Under the pieces are notes generated by a model, which saw only the letters and a program-made list of their open reading frames with translations, ran no database searches and had not been told where the DNA came from. A DNA stretch of 64,000 bases from Isoetes taiwanensis (lineage: Eukaryota > Streptophyta > Lycopodiopsida > Isoetales > Isoetaceae): assembly GCA_021234155.1 (NCBI GenBank), contig JAJEKV010000045.1, positions 164,315 through 228,314 of the forward strand, in the 5' to 3' direction. Numbering within the stretch: the stretch's first letter is position 1; each line of letters opens with the position of its first letter. Position numbers and translations under genes: made by a program. Shown in pieces: positions 57,055-64,000 of the stretch.

Positions 57055-59220
57055 CAATGCACAAGGGGAGAGAATCCTCTAGGGAGGGTTACATCCCCAT
57101 TGAAGGACATGAAGACCATACAACACTAAAGCAGAAATCGACAATGTTTGATGTGGTATGTGAAGTCATGTGTGAACCCAAAACAACTAGCATGTGCCCC
57201 TGAGGTAGACGAAGACTAAACACGAAGCAACCATAGAGCGCACGAGAAATTGACAATGGTTGATTAGCTTGCGGAGTGCCCAAATGTGGCGACAAAATGT
57301 TGCATGTGTCTTCATGAGGAATTTATGGCAACCACGTTGGAATACACTATTGTCTTGGGAATGAAACTTGACTATGGCCGGAATTTCTACCCTTCCTTAG
57401 TGCGCTGACAACAGTATACATGCAGAAAGACCCATCTTTTTTGTTCACAAGAACAAGAATAAAAAAACAAGGGCACCATACTCTCTGCATCAAAACACGG
57501 TCCCAGAAGTTCTTAAATTTGTTTAATTTTTATTTTTCCTGCGGTATGTAACTCTTGCAGTTGGCAACAGTAATACCCAATCATACTAGAACGTCTACTT
57601 ATGAAGTCTAGAAGTTCTTGCTGCTTAGAAAATACATAGACAATGTTGGCTTCCAAACGATTTTTCTAACAACAAATTGCAACCTTATACAGCAGGATTG
57701 GATGAATGAAGGAAAAAAAGAAATAAGAACATTTCTTTATATCAAACTTGAAACCAAATGGTCTATGAAAATAACGTTACATTACATGTTGCATAGCAGA
57801 TTAAGCTTGAATCCAAAGATTTGGAGGCGGTCTTGTGATGTTATCTTCACCAAAAAATCTATCGAACATGCATTAAGCTGCTTGCAAGGAACTCAAACTG
57901 AAGGTATTTTTTATCCCAAGAGCAAGAAGTCCTAAACTGCTGCAGATCATACGCCTCTGATTTTGAAAAGAGCAGATGAACCATTACATCTGAAAATTGG
58001 GGTCTCTCATATGTGCATTAAACAAGCAACACTAGGAGATGTTATATCCTGATCCACCTCTTTAAAGACTTGTGGTTACCAATCTTATACCAGCAGGATT
58101 GAGTAGATTTATCTTCTGATTGCTCGGAGTCATCCTAATACCAAGCAAGGTTTATTGCTTCATTTCTGAAACTTATGTCCTTTCAAAGGCTTAGTAAAGT
58201 CATTGGCAAGTTGCTTCAAGGATCTCTAGTATTTTAGCAAGTCCATGTGTTCTTCAACAAGGTAATTGGGGATCAGATTATTAAAGTGAAGGGAGAATTG
58301 TGGATAACTTCATGTTAGTCTTCAGGTACTGAGGAGGTAATAATGTATATGTAGATCCAAAATTAACATGTTGATAACCTAGCTGATATTCACTCTTGAT
58401 AGCCTGCCAAGTTATCAGCCAGGAAGCAATGTATATATTGAATGGTCAATTGAGTTAATTTCCTGCCTTCTTTATGTATTCTCCAGTTTCTCTCTATTGT
58501 ACCGCTCACTATGACTTCTGTCATCTGAAAATTGTAAAGCAGCATGTCAAAGGCTGATTATGCATTTGGAACTGAAATAATTTGCAAGCAACAATCAACA
58601 AGGATCTAAGTCAAATTTGACGCGGCAAGAATTACTTCGGCTAAAAGAAAGCTCTATTTTGAATGGAAAATGCAACATCCTTTTCATTGCTCAAGGGCTT
58701 CTGCCACTCTAACCATATTTGGCAACCTTGAAGCACATCATGTATGAACTTGTAATCTACAAAATCACCTCGTGTTATATCTATGTACTTGGGAGCATGA
58801 CGAAGTGGTCTGTGAGCTTAGTTAAAGAATTGAGGAATGCCCTTAAAGGCACGGACTCGTACAACTGGTTTTAAAAGTGACCTGGTAACCGGTACCCATT
58901 TTTTATAGCAACCATATGCATCTCTTCCTTTTTACAAATCATGGCCTTTTATAGAGGCCGCATTGTATGAACAATAGCCGCTTCATTCTTTAGTCGTTGA
59001 TGCTTCCTTAAAATTAATTGTCTCCCTTTGTCTTGTTCGTTATTTCCACCTTTTAGATTAAAGGCCTTTCCATACTCAATGGTTTGCCCTTCCTTATGTT
59101 TTTTCTTTCCACTTTCATAAATTGTTTCTGCCACAATAGCAGGGAGCTAAACAATTTGAGACTTCTAAAACAACTACCCGTTCATGGAATTAGATGGTCT
59201 GCCTTCACCAAATCTAATTC

Positions 59221-59350
59221 CCCGAGCAAAACAGAGCCACAATCATATGCATGTCCTAGTAAATATTCGGTCTGGTTCACCACCTAATACCCCGAGCAAA
59301 TCAGAGCCACATCAAATATGCATGCGCTAGTAACTATTCGTCCTGGTTCA
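59221..59350 (+). repeat. Direct repeat, 60 bases, offset 70
   Basis: CCCCGAGCAAA(A/T)CAGAGCC to 'TATTCG(G/T)(T/C)CTGGTTCAC' occurs at 59221-59280 and 59291-59350 with several substitutions. Confidence 0.85.
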
Positions 59351-59781
59351 CGCTTCTACTCTTGCCATATACGACTTTCTTTTTCCAAAGTATGTCCATC
59401 TATCCTCATGACATGCCCTCTTGAATTCTTTCTCACATGCCTACATTTCCATAGCTTACTGAGGATTAGCAACAAATATTCCTCACAGAAATCCGTAACA
59501 GATACAGATTAATTATGAGCCCTGCCAGATCTTACAATAAATAATCAAATCGTATTTTCATCCTAATGAAGCCAGTCCAGTTTTGAACATTGCCTTTAGG
59601 AAGCCTTATTTGAATCCCATTTAAAGCAACCACTATAATTAAGCCATCTAGACATGATGGCACAACCAATGAGCCATAATTAAACTTTTATGTCTTGTAT
59701 TCAATGTATGTACTTTCTTTGACCTGCCAAGGGAATAGGCTGCACTTATAAGATCAATAAAGGTTTGTAAACAAGCTTGAA

Positions 59782-59980
59782 ATTCTCATTTTGTTCTTCC
59801 TTTCCTCCATCTTGAGAAGGGCACATAACGCATCATCGTCATGTAAGAGCACACTGGCCTCTAACCCATTCCTCTCCTTAAAGTACTGCAATATTCTCAT
59901 TTTGTTCTTCCTTTCCTCCATCTTGAGAAGGGCACATAATGCATCATCTTCATGTAGTAGCACACTTTTGGCCTCTAACA
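59782..59980 (-). repeat. Direct repeat of about 85 bases just downstream of the PPR gene
   Basis: Copies 59782-59863 and 59892-59980 share 'TTCTCATTTTGTTCTTCCTT' and 'CCATCTTGAGAAGGGCACAT'. Read on the minus strand they give a repeated peptide, DDALCALLKMEERKNKMRI, within an open frame of 81 codons (59999-59754). This lies 57 bases past the PPR stop and may be a relic of a former C-terminal extension. Confidence 0.8.
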
Positions 59981-60055
59981 CACCTCGCAATAATGTCATT
60001 CCTCAACTTTCTCCTAGTTCTTTACAAGCCCATATGTTGATCGGTTCCTCATGTT

Positions 60056-62434
60056 TTACTTCATGCCTACACTCCCATAGATGTTTGCCATCAATGCATA
60101 AGCTGCAGGCTGATTTGCATCCAACACCAACAAAGACTCAAAGGCAAGCTTTGCCAGCACTACATTCTTCCACTTCTGGCATGCACCTAAGATTGTAAAC
60201 CATATCACTGCATCTGGCTTAAGAGGCATGGTCTTAATCATTGCCACTGCATCATCTAGCTGGTTGGCCCGACCAAGAAGATCAACCATACATGAATAAT
60301 GGTCAATATCAGGATTGATCCCATACTTTGAGTACATGAGTTGGAAATATTCCTTTCCTTTCTCCACAAGACCAGCATGGCTGCACATGGTAAGTATGGA
60401 GATAAAGGTGATGCCATTTGGAAGTATGCCTTCATCCTGCATTCTATCAAATAGATCAAACACACATATGATGTTCCCTATGCGGCTATATCCTGTTATC
60501 AGTATGTTCCAAGTCATAGTATCCTTTTTAGAGATTGCGTTGAATACCTCGTGAGCATCAACCATGCAACCACATTTAGAATAAAAATCTACAAGAGAAT
60601 TTGCTACAACTGGATCACTCTCTAGTCCATACCTGCAAATATCACCATGGATGGCTTTCCCATTTTCCAGGGCTGCCACATTGCCACATGCCTTTAGTGC
60701 AGCAACGAATGTTCTGGCATCTGGAGCACAGCCTGTGGATTGCATCTGTGCAAATAATCTCAAGCCTACCTCGCCCTCCCCATTATCTGCATATCCCATA
60801 ATCAATGCCGTCCATGATACCAGATCATGACATAGCATCCTGTCAAAGACACCTTGAGCATGCTTCATGCTCCCACACTTTGCATATGTACCAATTAAAG
60901 CACTTGCCACGAAGGTGTCTAAACTACAGCTATCTTTCACAGCCTGGGAGTGGATTTCCATTGCGCTATCCAGGGCTCTAACTTTTAAAAGCTTACCACA
61001 AACCTGTTTACCCACTTCATTTGCTGCCAGATTACCACAGGCCATCAATGCAGCAACGAAGGTTCTGGCATCAGGCATATAGCCTTTGGATTGCATATCT
61101 CCAAACATTTGTAGAACCACCTCTCCTTCTCCATTTTGGGCATAGCCTGATAACAGCACATTCCACAGTATCAAATTATGACATGGCAACCTGTCAAAAA
61201 CTCTGCGAGCATGTACCATACTTCCACACTTTGCATACATATCAACCACAGCACTTGCCACAAATATGTCTGAATCATAGTTATACTTTGCAGCTTGCGA
61301 GTGGATAGCAATACCCTTCTGCAAGGACCCAATTTTCAAAATCCCCCCATTAACTTGCTTGCCCTCTTCTCCTGTGCACAAACTAGTGCAGGCCATCAGT
61401 GCAGCCACAAAGGTAGCGGGAACCGGTTCACAGCCGTCAGCTAGCATGTGCGAAAATAATTGCATAGCAAACTCAGCCTCTCCATTTTGCACATACCCCA
61501 ACATTAAAACAGTCCAGGACACTACGTCATGGTACATCATTCTGTCAAACACATTCTGAGCATATTGCATACCACCACACTTTGAGTACATGTCAACCAG
61601 GGTGTTTGCCACAGTAATGTCTGAGTCAGAGCCTTCTTTTACAGCTTGAGAGTGGATACCCATGCCCTTCTCCAGAGCGTTAATCTTTACAAGCTTTCCA
61701 TGAACTTGTTTACCCGCTTCCTTTGCTGCTAGGATAATGCAGGCCATGAGTGCAGCAACAAAAGTTCTAGCATTTGGTGTACAACCTTCAGTTTGCATAC
61801 ATGCAATCAAATCTAGAGCCACCTCACCTTCTTCATTCTGAACATATCCTGTTATAAGTGCATTCCACGACACTGTATCATGATATGGCATTCTCTCAAA
61901 GACCTTGCGAGCACCTTCTATGCTTCCACATTTTGCATACATATCCACCAAAGTGCTAGCAACAAACATGTCTGTGTCATAGCCACAGCTTGCAGCTTGG
62001 GAGTGTATACCTATGCCCCTCTGCAAAGCCACTGCTTTCACAAAACCTGCACCAATTTGCTTCCCACTTTCCGTTGCTGCTAGACAAGTGCAGGCTATCA
62101 GTGCAGCGACAAACGTTCTAGCAAGAGGTGTATAACCCATCCATTGCATATTCTCAAATAATTGCAGAGCTACACCACCCTCTCCATTTTGGGCATAACC
62201 CAAGATCAGCACATTCCATAATACTACATTGTGATATGGCATCCTGTCAAATATGCAGCGGGCATCAGCCATGCTCCCAAACTTTGCATACATAACAATC
62301 AGACTGTTTGCCGCATAAATATTTAAAGCAACCCCGTTTTTTATAGCAGAAGCATGGAGTTTCTTTCCTCTTTCTAAGCATGCTGCCTTCAAACTAGTAA
62401 TCAGAATAGATATGCTAGTTTTTCCCTTCTGCAT
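60056..62434 (-). CDS. PLS-class pentatricopeptide repeat protein, short E-type end
   Basis: 792 residues in one uninterrupted frame, typical of intronless plant PPR genes, from ATG at 62434. PPR proteins bind organelle RNA in a base-specific way; PLS proteins mostly act in C-to-U (and, in ferns, U-to-C) RNA editing. Repeats begin about residue 10 (KAACLERGKKLHASAIKNG). Six helical hallmarks follow: VVLWNVLILGYAQNG (70), TVSWNALITGYVQNE (187), VVSWTVLMLGYVQNG (304), LILWNVLLSGYAQNG (421), LVSWTALIMGYADNG (538) and TMTWNILITGYSRIG (639). Spacing is 117 residues for the first four intervals and 101 for the last. The C-terminus (MVDLLGRANQLDDAVAMIKT, VIWFTILGACQKW, YALMANIYGSVGMK) is the start of an E domain and then stops, so E2 and any DYW deaminase are missing. 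No clear transit peptide is visible in the first 20 residues, although such signals are hard to judge by eye. Confidence 0.93.
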   Translation of the reverse strand: MQKGKTSISILITSLKAACLERGKKLHASAIKNGVALNIYAANSLIVMYAKFGSMADARCIFDRMPYHNVVLWNVLILGYAQNGEGGVALQLFENMQWMGYTPLARTFVAALIACTCLAATESGKQIGAGFVKAVALQRGIGIHSQAASCGYDTDMFVASTLVDMYAKCGSIEGARKVFERMPYHDTVSWNALITGYVQNEEGEVALDLIACMQTEGCTPNARTFVAALMACIILAAKEAGKQVHGKLVKINALEKGMGIHSQAVKEGSDSDITVANTLVDMYSKCGGMQYAQNVFDRMMYHDVVSWTVLMLGYVQNGEAEFAMQLFSHMLADGCEPVPATFVAALMACTSLCTGEEGKQVNGGILKIGSLQKGIAIHSQAAKYNYDSDIFVASAVVDMYAKCGSMVHARRVFDRLPCHNLILWNVLLSGYAQNGEGEVVLQMFGDMQSKGYMPDARTFVAALMACGNLAANEVGKQVCGKLLKVRALDSAMEIHSQAVKDSCSLDTFVASALIGTYAKCGSMKHAQGVFDRMLCHDLVSWTALIMGYADNGEGEVGLRLFAQMQSTGCAPDARTFVAALKACGNVAALENGKAIHGDICRYGLESDPVVANSLVDFYSKCGCMVDAHEVFNAISKKDTMTWNILITGYSRIGNIICVFDLFDRMQDEGILPNGITFISILTMCSHAGLVEKGKEYFQLMYSKYGINPDIDHYSCMVDLLGRANQLDDAVAMIKTMPLKPDAVIWFTILGACQKWKNVVLAKLAFESLLVLDANQPAAYALMANIYGSVGMK

Positions 62435-63056
62435 ATTGCATTTTTCACTGTACCCTTCTCACGACAAAAACTCTCTCATTTCCTGTTATAATGTGCTCTC
62501 AAAACACAAAAGCATTTAAGAAATTGCCAACCTGTGCCGAACTTCAATTTGACGTCATTCTAGAAGTTTGGATAACTTTCAGCTTCATTAACACAATGGT
62601 TTTTGATTTAATCCCTTGAATATTTTGAAACTTGCACTTGGCAACCTTGGCCCCGAGAATGGCACGAGCAACATACCATAGCTTAAGCATAATTTACATC
62701 CAAAATTCATTTCCTTGTTACAAAATCTAATCCATAAATTGGACAAAAATAAGCATAAAAAATCTAGACCTATATATATACTCATCCCAGATGGTCAATG
62801 CTAGTTTCTGATTGATATTACCTGAACAATACAATTGAGCTTAAGTTGTGTTGCCAATGCACCATGGATCTCGGGGATTCCCCATGCCAAACTCACACAA
62901 TCCCAAATCTTTCCCGAGTGATCTCTATAAACGCTGATAGGCAATCGCCCAGAATCTTCGAAACAGATGTACAGCCCAACAGCACAGGCCACCTTTCCAA
63001 TATCTCCAAAACTGTCATGCCCTTGGGAACAAGGTTGGAAATTGAATATCTTGTGA
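62435..63056 (-). promoter_or_regulatory. Upstream region of the PPR gene with TATA-like element
   Basis: The minus strand has TATATATA at 62771-62780, about 340 bases before the ATG. It is the only TATA-like sequence close enough to serve as core promoter, but ATs are common here and plant PPR genes often lack TATA boxes. No other gene is seen in the stretch. Confidence 0.3.
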
Positions 63057-63745
63057 GAAAATTACCAAAATACCTTTAATTGTTTACTAAATTCCCAAAA
63101 AGCCCTTTGTATATTGAAATTCCCGAAATGCCTTAATTCTTAAGTATTTTATCAAAAGCCCCTTTTCCACCAAAAGCAAATTTCTCAAACTGCCCTTTCC
63201 ATTAATATCCTGCACGTTTTTACAATAGACATTTGGGTATGGTTCTTGAGGAAATTACATTATAATATCTAGATTCCAGAAACTATAGCTTTTGTGTCTG
63301 ATAGAATGAAAGGGGTTATTGCAAGCAATGGATCTTGTGTTTTCAGGGGTCCATCATGCTTTTTGCATGAGACATATGCGAATCTTAAAAGGAAGTGCAA
63401 CAATGGTGAATTCATCAGATGCTTCTTTTGGCAAGCTGCATATGCTAAATCTGTGGAGGCCTTTAATGAAGCTATCCAAAACATGACGGCAGTCAATAAT
63501 GTATTCTGAAGATTATATTTCTAAATTGTTGTGATTTATAAGAAACACTTCCATATATGTAAAGAATGACCACATATTATAAAAATGTTAGGATATTAAT
63601 GGAACAGGGCAATTTGCAAGGCTTTTTGGTGGAAAAGGGCTATTTTGGAAAATACTTAAGAATTAAGGGTATTTTGGGAATTTCAAAAATACAAAGGGCT
63701 TTTTGGGAATTTAGTCAACAATTAAGAGCATTTTGGTAAATTTTC
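63057..63745. mobile_element. Short Mutator-like element with long TIRs
   Basis: Arms of about 155-160 bases (63057-63211 and 63588-63745) are inverted repeats with scattered differences: GAAAATTACCAAAATACC at the left against the complement of GGTATTTTGG-like words at the right, and 'GGATATTAATGGA' against 'TCCATTAATATCC' at the inner ends. Long TIRs beginning GAAAATTACC are usual for plant Mutator-like elements. The 375-base interior contains a piece of MULE transposase. A 9-bp target duplication could not be confirmed (ATCTTGTGA against ATATTTTTT), so the outer limits may be off by some bases. Confidence 0.8.
63294..63509 (+). pseudogene. MULE transposase fragment
   Basis: SDRMKGVIASNGSCVF is followed by HETYANLKRKCNNGEFIRC, FFWQAAYAKSVEAFNEAIQN and a stop. 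This reproduces the MULE core block in plants: SDRQKGL, then C(V/L)RH(L/I)YANFKKKF, then LWKAARA and the FE-AM helix. The segment holds the second catalytic Asp (SDR). The (C/H)xxH residues appear as FLHET. Flanking parts of the domain (first Asp and Glu) are absent, so only an internal fragment was retained. Confidence 0.75.
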
Positions 63746-64000
63746 ATATTTTTTTTAAGATCACTCCCAAAAAAATAATTGACTTTCAAAATTGCATGGC
63801 ATGACTTTCATTTGAATTCTTGGTTTAAAAATAACAAAGCATGAGCTTAAACTTTTTTTTCTTAGAATACTTGAAATAAGCTTCCCATTATTTCGTTTGG
63901 TATTTGCAAGCGGTATTTTAGGCATGGTTGGCCAAGATTTGACCCTTGTATTGTATGCAAAACCGTAGTTAAACTATATTTTTTGAGCGATTTGAGTTGC
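63746..64000. other. Flanking DNA, no feature seen
   Basis: AT-rich unique sequence up to the window end. Confidence 0.4.

Larger units (their letters stand above)
56131..60055. other. Intergenic DNA with small tandem duplications, no gene seen
   Basis: No frame has recognisable content. An open stretch at 57618-57935 (105 codons) is Lys/Thr-rich without motifs. Three local duplications lie here and are listed separately. Confidence 0.45.

Noticed and set aside
57930-58430. Possible copia-type retrotransposon remnant
   Set aside because: Some words suggested it, but no RT, integrase or protease motif could be traced in any frame.
63269-63496. 75-codon minus-strand frame opposite the MULE fragment
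   Set aside because: Antisense shadow of the transposase piece.

Overview
This window looks like nuclear DNA of a land plant. There are no bacterial-style operons. Genes carry GT-AG introns, and most of the sequence is transposable elements in several states of decay. Two host genes can be recognised: an SBP-box (SPL) transcription factor at the left end and a large PLS-class pentatricopeptide repeat (PPR) gene at the right end, both on the minus strand. The PPR style, the variety of mobile elements (two LINE lineages, Ty3/gypsy chromovirus, Helitron, Mutator-like, fold-back and a Crypton-like tyrosine recombinase) and the low gene density suggest a fern or other non-flowering plant. That placement is inference.

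Layout. 1-3000: SBP-box gene, 5' end and DNA-binding exons, running off the left edge. 3000-7000: intergenic DNA with hairpin and TIR elements. 6988-7714: 3' end of a LINE. 7996-10525: a 2.5-kb fold-back element whose two halves carry mirror-image arrays of a GAATCT-type repeat. 13039-15128: second copy of the same LINE family, minus strand. 16484-21597: decayed L1-type plant LINE (DUF4283-like ORF1; endonuclease and reverse transcriptase ORF2). 22917-23056 and 24066-27850: two more copies of the first LINE family, the latter nearly full length and GC-rich.

28900-43300 is a three-level nest. A middle-repetitive sequence (copy A, with sister copies B and C at 41735-43265) was hit at TGTTA by a Ty3/gypsy chromovirus (29788-40994). 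That element was then hit by a 5454-bp Helitron (30282-35735). All boundaries can be set to the base, because uninterrupted copies of each target lie in the same window. The gypsy element lacks a normal 5' LTR: its left end is an inverted copy of its own R-U5 region, so both outer termini are U5 ends. A snapback of minus-strand strong-stop cDNA explains this. The Helitron carries two in-phase exon-like segments that look like a captured gene fragment.

44560-54000 holds further gypsy remnants, including a minus-strand gag-pol with a damaged reverse transcriptase active site, and a 24-bp-type array that also switches orientation. 54055-56130 is a broken tyrosine recombinase of the Crypton/DUF3504 type, a family best known outside plants. 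60056-62434 is the intact PPR reading frame. 63057-63745 is a short Mutator-like element with a piece of its transposase between long TIRs. Few genes here act together: the window is two host genes separated by layered mobile DNA.
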